In this document: in pieces, positions 19,322 to 28,345 of the stretch
Layout: each line of letters begins with the position of its first letter
Position numbering within the stretch: the first letter of the stretch is position 1
NCBI RefSeq assembly: GCF_002150505.1
Contig: NZ_MSSV01000017.1
Coordinates: 51,748-115,747 of the forward strand
Source of the DNA: Algoriphagus ratkowskyi
GTDB taxonomy: Bacteria > Bacteroidota > Bacteroidia > Cytophagales > Cyclobacteriaceae
DNA length: 64,000 nt
Direction: 5' to 3'
Program-made: the position numbers and the translations under genes
Notes under the pieces: generated by a model
Database searches by the model: none
The model's input: the letters and a program-made list of their open reading frames with translations, nothing else
What the model was told of the DNA's origin: nothing

Positions 19322-22300
19322 ATGAACCTAAAACTACCTTATTTCAAGAGGTGTTCAATTTTGCTGCTACTGCTCTTTGTAGTGATGGCCATAACGAATT
19401 CTTCTTATGCTCAACAGCGTGTTGTGACAGGCACGGTGACCACCAGCACTGACCAAATGGGTCTGCCGGGAGTAAACATTTTGTTAAAGGGAACCTCTAC
19501 TGGAGCGGTTACCGATATAGATGGGAAATACTCGATTAGTATTTCTGAATCAGGAGGTATTCTGGTGTTTTCTATGATAGGATTTGAGTCTATAGAGGAA
19601 GTAGTTGGGAACAGGTCTGAAATTAATTTAGTGATGCAAGAGGATATTGCCGGCTTGGATGAAGTAGTCGTAGTAGGTTATGGCACTCAAGTCAAAAGGA
19701 ATATTACTGGTTCGATAGCCTCTGCTGATTTGTCTCGAAACAGTGATGATATATCAGTAACAGAAGCAATGGTTGGCGTTCCAGGAGTTCAATTTACTGA
19801 TACAGGTAGGCCGGGTCAAGTGGGGAATATTCTAATAAGAGGCCAAAACTCTCTTAGTGGTTCCAATAGCCCACTTATAGTATTAGATGGTATAATTTTC
19901 AGCGGGAATCTAAACGATATTAGCCCAAGGGATATTAAATCCATGGAGATTTTAAAAGATGCTAGCTCGACTGCAATATATGGGTCAAGAGCCGCCAACG
20001 GAGTAATATTGATTACATCCAAAGGAGGAACTACTGAGACTCCTTCTATTAGTATAAATACCTACACTGGAATTTCTGAGTGGGCTTCAGAACTGAAGTT
20101 GCTTAGTCCGGATCGCTATATACAAAGAAGACTAGATTGGAGAGCACAATCGGGTTTAGAATCGGATCCAAATAATATTTCGAAGTATATTTCTACAACT
20201 GAAGCTGAAAACTTACAGAATGGTAAATCTATTGATCCATGGAAAGAGATTTCCCAGCAAGGTAGGACTAGCGCTATAGATCTGAATATTTCTGGTAGAA
20301 CAAAAGCTACAAACTATTTTATTTCGACTTCCTTGAGTGATGATAAAGGATTGATTTATAATGATAATCAAAAGAGAAGCACATTTCGAGCTAACATCAC
20401 CAGCACTATAAAACCTTGGCTTCAGATTGGTACTAATACCATGTTTTCACATAGAGATCTTTCTGGTGTAAGTGCAAACCTTCGGGATGCCTACAGAATA
20501 AGTCCGTATGGGACTATGTATTATGAAGATGGTTCTCCCACTCAATACCCAGTTCCGGATGAGCAGGCGGCCGGAAACCCAATGAGAACTTCTTTGCTTT
20601 CGGATAATGAGGAAATAAGAGAGAACCTATTTAGTAATTTCTTTGCACAAGTCGATGCCCCATTCCTAGATGGACTTTCTTATCGTGTTAATTTTTCTCC
20701 TAGTTTCCAATGGAACCATGAGTATAATTTTATGCATCAGGATAAGAATGTTTCATTTAACAGTACCTCAGCGACTAAGTTAAATGAAAGACAATACAAC
20801 TGGGTATTAGAAAATATTGTAACCTACAATAAGAGTATTGGAGAGGAACATAATTTTGATGTCACCTTACTTTTTGGTAGAAATCATGTAGAAGCAGAGT
20901 CCACTATTGCTTCAGGTGAGCAGTTTAATGTAGATGTTCTAGGGTACAATAATCTGGGCCTTGGAGAGATACAGCGTATAAATTCTTCGGCATACGCAGT
21001 AGATATGGTTTCATATATGGCGAGAATGAATTACCAATTTAAAAATCGCTATTTATTAACGCTGACCGCCCGAAAAGATGGAAGTTCTGTGTTCTCTGTA
21101 AACAATAAATACGCAACATTCCCTTCCGGTTCTTTGGCGTGGATCATGACTGATGAGGCTTTCATGCAGAATCTTGGCTTCTTAGATATGTTAAAGCTCA
21201 GAGCCTCCTATGGAGCTGTGGGAAATCAAGCAATTGAACCCTATCAATCTTTAACATTATCTTCTACTAGAAGATATGTATACGGTGATGGGGGAAGCAG
21301 CAGTTTGGGAGTTGTTACTGCTACTCTAGGAAATGATGACCTTACGTGGGAAACTACAAAAACGGCAAATTTTGCGATGGATTTCGAGTTATTTCAAAGA
21401 AGAATAGCCGGGACAATAGAATTTTATTCTAGTGATACAGAAAATTTATTAGTGAGAAGGAATATTCCGGTGATGAATGGATACACAAGCATTCTCACCA
21501 ATGTGGGAGAAGTAAATAACAAAGGTATTGAAGTGTCATTATCTACTGATAATATCCGAAAAGCTCAATTTCAATGGAGTACTGATTTCACATTCTCTCA
21601 TAATAAAAACGAAATTGTTCATCTATTCAAAACTGATTTGGATAGAGATGGGAAAGAAGATGACAACATCGCAAATGGTTGGTTTATCGGTAAGCCGATT
21701 AATTCCTATTATGACTACGCTTTTGATGGGATTTATCAATTAGGTGACGATGATATTCCTGCTGGATCTAAACCTGGTTTTGTAAGAGTACAAGATCTAA
21801 ATGGCGATGGAATAATCAATACTGATGATCGAACGGTGGTAGGTTCTGGAAATATTCCTAAATATCAATTTGGACTTAGAAATAACTTTAGCTACAACAA
21901 TTTCTCGCTTTCTATTTTTGTTAATGCAATGCAAGGATGGATTGCTCCCTTTAATTTGATAAATCCGCTAGTGCCGGGAAGGAGTTTAGGGCAACTCGAT
22001 GCAGGCTGGTGGACACCGGAGAATCAATCTAATAGCAGACCTTCATTGATTTATTCTAATCCTCTGCAAACTAACTGGTATGATAGTAGAGATTTTATCC
22101 GACTAAGAGAAGTGACGTTTTCATATGATCTCAGTCAACCGATGCTTGACAAGTTTAAGTTGAAAGGTTTAAAAGTCTATATGACAGGAAAGAATTTGGG
22201 AACTATCACAGATTGGATGGGTACAGATCCTGAGAATGGTGGAGCGTACACGAGCGAGCAGGGTAGCGATAATCTTTATCCAATGCCTAAAACATTTTTA

Positions 22301-22324
22301 GTAGGGTTGAATGTGTCATTCTAA
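19322..22324 (+). CDS. SusC/RagA family TonB-dependent outer-membrane transporter
   Basis: A 1000-residue outer-membrane barrel that imports glycans with its SusD partner. The signal peptide covers about residues 1-30 (ending SSYAQQ). A carboxypeptidase-D regulatory-like domain is at about 34-105 (VTGTVTTSTDQMGLPGVNIL). The TonB-box-like DEVVVVGYGTQ is at 113-123 and the plug domain includes ILIRGQNSLSGSNSPLIVLDG. The barrel ends in LVGLNVSF, with the required terminal Phe. The SusD gene follows 21 bp later. The substrate is unknown; the context of two propeller hydrolases, an aldolase and a sugar kinase suggests a complex glycan. Confidence 0.95.
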   Translation: MNLKLPYFKRCSILLLLLFVVMAITNSSYAQQRVVTGTVTTSTDQMGLPGVNILLKGTSTGAVTDIDGKYSISISESGGILVFSMIGFESIEEVVGNRSEINLVMQEDIAGLDEVVVVGYGTQVKRNITGSIASADLSRNSDDISVTEAMVGVPGVQFTDTGRPGQVGNILIRGQNSLSGSNSPLIVLDGIIFSGNLNDISPRDIKSMEILKDASSTAIYGSRAANGVILITSKGGTTETPSISINTYTGISEWASELKLLSPDRYIQRRLDWRAQSGLESDPNNISKYISTTEAENLQNGKSIDPWKEISQQGRTSAIDLNISGRTKATNYFISTSLSDDKGLIYNDNQKRSTFRANITSTIKPWLQIGTNTMFSHRDLSGVSANLRDAYRISPYGTMYYEDGSPTQYPVPDEQAAGNPMRTSLLSDNEEIRENLFSNFFAQVDAPFLDGLSYRVNFSPSFQWNHEYNFMHQDKNVSFNSTSATKLNERQYNWVLENIVTYNKSIGEEHNFDVTLLFGRNHVEAESTIASGEQFNVDVLGYNNLGLGEIQRINSSAYAVDMVSYMARMNYQFKNRYLLTLTARKDGSSVFSVNNKYATFPSGSLAWIMTDEAFMQNLGFLDMLKLRASYGAVGNQAIEPYQSLTLSSTRRYVYGDGGSSSLGVVTATLGNDDLTWETTKTANFAMDFELFQRRIAGTIEFYSSDTENLLVRRNIPVMNGYTSILTNVGEVNNKGIEVSLSTDNIRKAQFQWSTDFTFSHNKNEIVHLFKTDLDRDGKEDDNIANGWFIGKPINSYYDYAFDGIYQLGDDDIPAGSKPGFVRVQDLNGDGIINTDDRTVVGSGNIPKYQFGLRNNFSYNNFSLSIFVNAMQGWIAPFNLINPLVPGRSLGQLDAGWWTPENQSNSRPSLIYSNPLQTNWYDSRDFIRLREVTFSYDLSQPMLDKFKLKGLKVYMTGKNLGTITDWMGTDPENGGAYTSEQGSDNLYPMPKTFLVGLNVSF

Positions 22325-22345
22325 TCCGGTCAATCTTAATCCTTA

Positions 22346-23986
22346 ATGACTAAACAAATGAAAATATTTAAAAGAAATAATATTGGAAAAAAGGCTTTTG
22401 GAATGTGCTTCCTTGCTATGATGTTTTCCTGCAACGACGACTTCTTGTATGAAGAACCTCTATCATCCTTAAGTGCAGATAATACCTTAGTTTCTGTGGC
22501 TGGATTCCAAACGTATATGACTGGATTATCCTGGGCCGCAAGAGAAGAATACGCTCAAGATGATAATACCTTTTTCATCACAAATTTTCCAGGGACAGAT
22601 GTAGGGGAAGATGCTGGAGCAGAATATTTTACCTATAGGAATTGGATCTCTTATTTAACTTCTGTGACTCCTGAGGTGAATAGGAATTGGAACTGGGCCT
22701 ATGGTACTATGCTACCACAGGCAAATACCGTAATAGTTCATGCGAACAAGGATGAGAATAAGGGAATTTGGGCGAATACAGAGCAGAAAAACGCAGTGAT
22801 TGCAGAAGCAAAATTTTATAGAGCCTATGCACATAATTTCTTAGCCAATCTTTATGGTGGAGTGCCTATTGTAGACACTATTCTCAATGTGCCGAAGTAT
22901 GACTATGAAAGACAAGAGCGTCAAAAGGTATATGAATTTGCCAAAAATGACTTAGAATTTGCTTCAAAATGGCTTCCAACAGCAGGAAAAACTACTCCTG
23001 GTAGAATTAGTAAAGGAGCAGCCGATCATTTACTTACAGAGCTATATATAAGCTTGGGTCAATTTGATAAGGCAATTGAAAGTGCTTCAAGGGTAATTGA
23101 ATCAGGAGATTATAAACTAATGACATCTCGATTTGGAAAAAGTCAAGGACAACCTGGTGATGTGTTTTCTGACTTATTCAAGGATGGGAATTTTAATAGG
23201 AATTCTGGGAATTTGGAATCAATATATGTTTGGCAATTTGAAAGTTTCACTGCTGGTGGTGGAGGTACACGTGACGGAAATGCTGCTGTAAGAAATATAG
23301 GTCCATTTTATGTTAAAATTTCTGATCCCAATGGAATTCCTAATATTCCCTCTAACGAAATGGGAAGAGGAGTTGGAAGAGTGAGGGGTACAATTTATTC
23401 CCTCTATGAAATCTGGAATGATAAAAATGACATCAGAAATTCACAATATAATATGCGTCGTGATTTTTATTTTAATAATCCACAATCTACATTTTTCGGA
23501 AAGTTAATACCTAAAAGTAGCTCTGCTGAAGATACACTTCGCAGTTTGTATTCTTATCCAAGGAAAATAGAAGGAGAACCATGGAATGCAAATAATACCT
23601 CGGGTCGAACTTCTAAAGATGTCTATGTATATAGATTAGCAGAAACCTATCTTCTTAGAGCCGAAGCTTATTTTAGAAGTGGTAATCTTGACAAAGCTGC
23701 AGCGGATTTGAATGCATTAAGAGCTCGTTCGAATGCTAGGTTGATCACATCTTCAGAAGTATCCATCGATTTTATACTTGATGAAAGAGCAAGAGAATTA
23801 CTTTTTGAAGAGCCAAGAAGACGCACGCTAATCCGTATGGGAAAGCTGGTAGAAAGGGTTAGGAAATATGGTCTTTTGGAGAGCTCTCGCAATACAATTC
23901 AAGATTACAATCAATTATGGCCTATTCCACAAGTAGCTATAGACGCAAACTTTGGTAAAGAATTACAGCAAAACTCAGGTTATTAA
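22346..23986 (+). CDS. SusD/RagB family glycan-binding lipoprotein
   Basis: A 546-residue surface lipoprotein that caps the SusC barrel and captures glycan. The lipobox Cys lies in MMFSCNDDF (residue 29). SusD-type segments are present: AEAKFYRAYAHNFLANLYGGVPIV (about 152-175, the conserved helix) and the C-terminal RAEAYFRSGNLDKAAADLNALRARSNA with FEEPRRRTLIRMGKL. It ends in the usual short C-terminal tail. A start at the ATG at 22358 (MKIFKR) would give a more compact signal peptide. It follows its SusC gene directly and is followed 12 bp later by the first BNR protein. Confidence 0.95.
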   Translation: MTKQMKIFKRNNIGKKAFGMCFLAMMFSCNDDFLYEEPLSSLSADNTLVSVAGFQTYMTGLSWAAREEYAQDDNTFFITNFPGTDVGEDAGAEYFTYRNWISYLTSVTPEVNRNWNWAYGTMLPQANTVIVHANKDENKGIWANTEQKNAVIAEAKFYRAYAHNFLANLYGGVPIVDTILNVPKYDYERQERQKVYEFAKNDLEFASKWLPTAGKTTPGRISKGAADHLLTELYISLGQFDKAIESASRVIESGDYKLMTSRFGKSQGQPGDVFSDLFKDGNFNRNSGNLESIYVWQFESFTAGGGGTRDGNAAVRNIGPFYVKISDPNGIPNIPSNEMGRGVGRVRGTIYSLYEIWNDKNDIRNSQYNMRRDFYFNNPQSTFFGKLIPKSSSAEDTLRSLYSYPRKIEGEPWNANNTSGRTSKDVYVYRLAETYLLRAEAYFRSGNLDKAAADLNALRARSNARLITSSEVSIDFILDERARELLFEEPRRRTLIRMGKLVERVRKYGLLESSRNTIQDYNQLWPIPQVAIDANFGKELQQNSGY

Positions 23987-23998
23987 AACTCATAAATT

Positions 23999-25141
23999 AT
24001 GAAATTAAATATGCGCATTTCATTTGTTTGCTTGATCATTATACTCGTTCCTGTGGTAGCGTCAGCACAAAAGCAGGCTTCGAACGATATTACAGGGAAA
24101 TATTATTTACCACCTACGGCTAAGCCTGGAGAAGGTGCTTTGATATCGTCTGGATTGATCTATGAACTTGACAACAGGCCGACTACGGAAGTACATGCTT
24201 CCACACTTATAGAAACTCCTGAAGGATATGTATCAGCCTTTTTTGGGGGAACGCACGAAAATAATCCAGATGTAGGAATCAGAATATCTCGCTTAGAAAA
24301 TGGAGTATGGTCTTGGCCTGAAGAAATAGTCAATGGGGTGGAAAATGACTCCATTCGATATGCAACTTGGAACCCTGTTCTATTTCAGCCTGAAGGAAAG
24401 CCGTTGATGCTCTTCTACAAAGTTGGGCCATCTCCTGATACCTGGTGGGGAATGCTAATGACTTCGGAAGACAATGGAAAAACCTGGTCTGCACCTAAAA
24501 AACTCGGTGAGCATCCAGCTATTGGACATATTTTAGGTCCTGTAAAAAACAAACCTGTACAGCTAGCTTCTGGGAGGATTATCAGTCCCACAAGTGTTGA
24601 GTATTACATCAATGGTAGAGAGCAAGACTGGATGGTTTATTTTGAAATCAGTGATGATGGAGGGGACACTTGGGAAATAATTGGTCCTGTCCATGATGGG
24701 GTGAAATTCGATGCTATCCAGCCAAGTATTTTGGTTTATTCTGATGGGAAAATTCAAGCGATTTCAAGAACGAAGCAAGATGTGCTTTCTCAGATTTGGT
24801 CTGATGATGAAGGAAAAACTTGGGGAGAAATGACTGCCTTAGATCTTCCAAACCCTAATTCCGGCACTGACGCAGTTACACTAACGGATGGACGCCAGTT
24901 ATTGATTTACAACCATTCAACCAAAAAAGGGAATGAGCCAAAAGGAAGAAATATACTCAATCTAGCTATTTCAGAAAATGGAAAAAATTGGAAACCAGTA
25001 ATGACTTTGGAAAATGTTCCTATTGAAGATGGCTATGCTTATCCAGCAATAATTCAAGGTTCAGACGGGCTAGTTCATATCACCTATACCTACAACAGGA
25101 GATCGGTCAAGTATGCGGTAGTTGAACCAAGTAAATTATAA
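23999..25141 (+). CDS. Secreted BNR-repeat (sialidase-like) beta-propeller, BNR_2 type
   Basis: A 380-residue protein with a cleavable signal peptide (about 1-24, ending VASAQ). The mature part is a six-bladed propeller with Asp-box motifs (SEDNGKTWSAP, SDDGGDTWEI, SDDEGKTWGEM, SENGKNWKP). It matches the BNR_2 / COG4692 predicted-neuraminidase group, with RPTTEVHASTLIETPEGYVSAFFGGTHE at the first blade. True sialidases carry an Arg triad and a FRIP motif that I do not see, so it probably acts on another sugar acid or deoxy-sugar linkage. It is encoded right after SusD. Confidence 0.8.
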   Translation: MKLNMRISFVCLIIILVPVVASAQKQASNDITGKYYLPPTAKPGEGALISSGLIYELDNRPTTEVHASTLIETPEGYVSAFFGGTHENNPDVGIRISRLENGVWSWPEEIVNGVENDSIRYATWNPVLFQPEGKPLMLFYKVGPSPDTWWGMLMTSEDNGKTWSAPKKLGEHPAIGHILGPVKNKPVQLASGRIISPTSVEYYINGREQDWMVYFEISDDGGDTWEIIGPVHDGVKFDAIQPSILVYSDGKIQAISRTKQDVLSQIWSDDEGKTWGEMTALDLPNPNSGTDAVTLTDGRQLLIYNHSTKKGNEPKGRNILNLAISENGKNWKPVMTLENVPIEDGYAYPAIIQGSDGLVHITYTYNRRSVKYAVVEPSKL

Positions 25142-25166
25142 AAGTTTATACTTTAAAATTCTAAGA

Positions 25167-26333
25167 ATGAGATATTACAATCGATTATTAGCGTTAGCTA
25201 CGTTCTGTATTTCAGGCGTGATTTCACCTGCAATAGCCCAACAAAAAGATAAATTTATAGAACATAAAATAGTCTTCCAAGAGGACGGAGAATATGCTGG
25301 ATGGCCTGCAAATCACGGGATTTGGGGTTGGGGAGATGAGATTTTGGTGGGTTTTGTACAAGCACCTTACAAACAGACTCAGCCTGGATTACATACCTAC
25401 GATCCCAAATCTGCTGAAAATCAATATGCAAGAAGTTTGGATGGAGGGGAAACTTGGGAGATTAAAGATGCTTACTCTTTGGGACAGATAGCTTGGGGAC
25501 ATGATAATAATATTGCCCCAAATAAAGCTAAGAAACCAACAGTTCTGAAAGTGCCTATGCCAGATTTTACCTCTAAGGATTTCTTGCTCACCTTTTTAAG
25601 ACATAATAATCACGATGGTCCAAGCCACTTTTATTATTCTAAAGACAAAGGGAAGCTTTGGGAAGGCCCATATGTATTCCCAAACATGGGAACTCCAGGG
25701 CTAGCTAATAGAACGGACTATCATGTGGAAGGAAAGCAAGTGCTTAGTGCGTTTGTGACTACCGCAAAGTCTAATTCAAAAGAAGGTAGGGTTGCATTTG
25801 TAAGAACCAAAGACGGAGGGCTTAATTGGGATTTGGTTTCTTGGATTACGGCTGAACATGGAGGGTTTGATATTATGCCCTCTTCAATAAAGTTATCAGA
25901 AAATACCTGGCTCACCACCATCAGAACACGCTACGAAAATGGCCAGAATTTGATTTCAAGTTATATTTCTAAAGACAATGGGAATTCCTGGAATAGATTG
26001 GTAGATCCTGCTTCAGATACGGGAAGAGGTGGTTCTCCTCCAGCATTAGTCAAATTGAAAGATGGCAGATTAGCACTTGGCTATATTCACAGAAGCGAAT
26101 TTGGCTCAAGAGTTCATGTCCGCTTTAGTGCGGATAATGGTCAATCTTGGGGAGATGAAATTATTCTGAGAAGTGAAGATGGAGCCAATAGAGATGTAGG
26201 ATATCCCCGCATGATCCAACGAGAGGACGGGAAGTTGGTAATGATATACTATTGGAATAATGCTAATCATGAAGAAGTAAAGCCCTACAGATATATAGCA
26301 GCAACAATTTTTGATCCTGAAGATTGGAAATAA
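25167..26333 (+). CDS. Second BNR-repeat (sialidase-like) beta-propeller, secreted
   Basis: A protein of about 388 residues starting at MRYYNRLLALATF (25167). A frame start at 25122 overlaps the previous gene and would put a non-signal segment ahead of the signal peptide, so it is not used. The signal peptide ends near AIAQQ. Asp-box blades are SLDGGETWEI, SKDKGKLWEGP, TKDGGLNWDL, SKDNGNSWNR and SADNGQSWGDE. It belongs to the exo-alpha-sialidase-like family but differs from its neighbour, with which it shares little beyond the propeller repeats. Its role is probably polymer-side-chain cleavage or binding; the linkage is unknown. Confidence 0.78.
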   Translation: MRYYNRLLALATFCISGVISPAIAQQKDKFIEHKIVFQEDGEYAGWPANHGIWGWGDEILVGFVQAPYKQTQPGLHTYDPKSAENQYARSLDGGETWEIKDAYSLGQIAWGHDNNIAPNKAKKPTVLKVPMPDFTSKDFLLTFLRHNNHDGPSHFYYSKDKGKLWEGPYVFPNMGTPGLANRTDYHVEGKQVLSAFVTTAKSNSKEGRVAFVRTKDGGLNWDLVSWITAEHGGFDIMPSSIKLSENTWLTTIRTRYENGQNLISSYISKDNGNSWNRLVDPASDTGRGGSPPALVKLKDGRLALGYIHRSEFGSRVHVRFSADNGQSWGDEIILRSEDGANRDVGYPRMIQREDGKLVMIYYWNNANHEEVKPYRYIAATIFDPEDWK

Positions 26334-26380
26334 ACGATACGCAAAAAATCTAAACCTAATATTTCCAAAGGCAACTTACT

Positions 26381-28345
26381 ATGCATTTGTTTTCCAAGTC
26401 AAATTCATTTCTAAAGCATTTCTTTACGCTTATTTTAAGTGTAGCATTACTTTACAATTCTCATGCACAAGAAGTGACTAAGGATTTTGAAATCGTAAAA
26501 TATAACAATCCAAACACCAGTTCATTTTTGGGGGTAGGCCTTTGGGCTTGGCCGCTACCTATGGATTACGATGGGGATGGGGATATGGATATGTTAGTTT
26601 CCTGTCCAGACAAACCATTTAATGGACTTTACTTTTTTGAGAATACCACTGGCGAAGATTTCCCTGATTTTGCGCCTCCCGTTCGAATAGGGGATGCGAT
26701 CAAGAATGTGCAGATTTCGCATATCGATGAAGGGGTGAAAGTTACTATTCCAGGAGTAGAGCTGGTTGATTTCAAGACTAAGCTGGCCAGTAGTGAACAG
26801 GTGCTTTTTGATGCAGAGGAATTGAAGAAAGGCTTTGAGAAGGTTCGTTTCAACCAATGGAAAATGGTAGATTATGACGGTGATGGAGACTTGGATGTCG
26901 TTGTAGGAATAGATGATTGGGCAGATTATGGCTGGGATAATGCGTTTAATGATAAAGGCGTTTGGGTCAATGGTCCTCTACATGGTTTTGTGTTCTTACT
27001 GGAAAATGTGGATGGGAAATACGTGAATAAAGGCAGGATAGAAGCTGGTGGAAAAATGCTCGATGTATATGGAGCCCCATCTCCGAATTTTGCTGATTTT
27101 GATGGCGACGGTGACTTGGATCTGATCTGCGGAGAGTTTTTGGATCGTATGACTTATTTCGAAAATACAGGCACGAGACAGAAGCCTTTTTACAAAGAAG
27201 GGGTTTTTCTAAAAAATGATGATGGACTGATTAAAATGGATCTGGAGATGATTATTCCGGTGGCAGTTGACTGGGATAAGGATGGTCATATAGATTTGGT
27301 CGTAGGAGATGAAGATGGAAGAGTTGCTTTAATAAGAAACACTGGTACCCTTTCTAATAATATTCCTCAGTTTGAATCAGCAAAGTATTTTCGTCAACAA
27401 TCCGATAACCTAAAGTTTGGAGCTCTAGCTACTCCAGTAAGCGTAGATTGGGATAATGACGGTGATGAAGATATTATCACGGGCAACTCGGCAGGATACT
27501 TTGCTTTTATAGAGAATATTGGAGGAGGAGAAAATCCAGTATGGGAAGAGCCAAAGCTTTTGGAAGCAGGAGGAGAAGTGATTCGAATTCAAGCTGATGA
27601 TAATGGCTCAATACAAGGACCGGCTGAAGCCAAATGGGGTTACACCACGCTTTCTGTTGCCGATTGGGATGGCGATGGGAATCAGGATATTATTTTTAAC
27701 TCAATCTGGGGAAAAATCGAGTGGATTAAAAACACAGGCTCAGGATTAGAAGCGCCTCAGCCAATAAAGGTTTTGCGAGGTGATGAAAAAGCCACAAATC
27801 CTGCTTGGAATTGGTGGAAATCTGCTGAGGATGAATTGGTGACGCAGTGGAGGACAACTCCTGTGGCGGTGGATTGGGACAAGGACGGCGTGATGGATTT
27901 GGTCATGCTGGATTTTGAAGGATATCTGGCCTTTTATAAAGGAATCAATGAAAATGGTGAACAAGCTATACTACCTGGCGAAAGAATTTTTTATGGAGAC
28001 AAAGCTTCTGTCTATACTAACCGAGACAAAGCAGAAAATGATGAGGCAGGACAGCTTCGTCTGAACAATGCTGAAGCTGGAGGCTCTGGTAGAAGAAAAA
28101 TCTCATTTGTGGATTGGGATAATGATGGAGACTTAGATCTGCTAGTAAACAGTGTGAATGTTACGCTGTTTGAAAATATCAGTCAAGAATCAGATAAGGT
28201 GATATTCAGTTGGAAAGGACCTCTTTCTGAACGCATATTGGCTGGACATACTACTAGCCCAACGGTTGTCGATTGGGACAAAAATGGTGAGTGGGAAGTT
28301 TTAGTAGGCGCAGAAGATGGACACTTTTATCACTTCGTTAGGTGA
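26381..28345 (+). CDS. Secreted FG-GAP/VCBS-repeat beta-propeller protein
   Basis: A 654-residue exported protein (signal peptide about 1-29, ending NSHAQE). It carries eight Asp-rich calcium-binding blade motifs of FG-GAP/VCBS type, among them DYDGDGDMDMLVS, DYDGDGDLDVVVG, DFDGDGDLDLICG, DWDKDGHIDLVVG, DWDNDGDEDIITG, DWDGDGNQDIIF, DWDKDGVMDLVM and DWDNDGDLDLLV. Such repeats form propellers in integrins and in several polysaccharide lyases and binding proteins. No catalytic motif could be recognised. The gene overlaps the next one by four bases (GTGA), so translation is coupled. Confidence 0.8.
   Translation: MHLFSKSNSFLKHFFTLILSVALLYNSHAQEVTKDFEIVKYNNPNTSSFLGVGLWAWPLPMDYDGDGDMDMLVSCPDKPFNGLYFFENTTGEDFPDFAPPVRIGDAIKNVQISHIDEGVKVTIPGVELVDFKTKLASSEQVLFDAEELKKGFEKVRFNQWKMVDYDGDGDLDVVVGIDDWADYGWDNAFNDKGVWVNGPLHGFVFLLENVDGKYVNKGRIEAGGKMLDVYGAPSPNFADFDGDGDLDLICGEFLDRMTYFENTGTRQKPFYKEGVFLKNDDGLIKMDLEMIIPVAVDWDKDGHIDLVVGDEDGRVALIRNTGTLSNNIPQFESAKYFRQQSDNLKFGALATPVSVDWDNDGDEDIITGNSAGYFAFIENIGGGENPVWEEPKLLEAGGEVIRIQADDNGSIQGPAEAKWGYTTLSVADWDGDGNQDIIFNSIWGKIEWIKNTGSGLEAPQPIKVLRGDEKATNPAWNWWKSAEDELVTQWRTTPVAVDWDKDGVMDLVMLDFEGYLAFYKGINENGEQAILPGERIFYGDKASVYTNRDKAENDEAGQLRLNNAEAGGSGRRKISFVDWDNDGDLDLLVNSVNVTLFENISQESDKVIFSWKGPLSERILAGHTTSPTVVDWDKNGEWEVLVGAEDGHFYHFVR

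Noticed and set aside
23999..26333. Two BNR proteins as true sialidases linked to a sialic acid lyase and NanT-like symporter
   Set aside because: The aldolase has GTTGE rather than the GSTGE of sialate lyase, no FRIP motif is seen in the propellers, and no N-acetylmannosamine epimerase or kinase is present.
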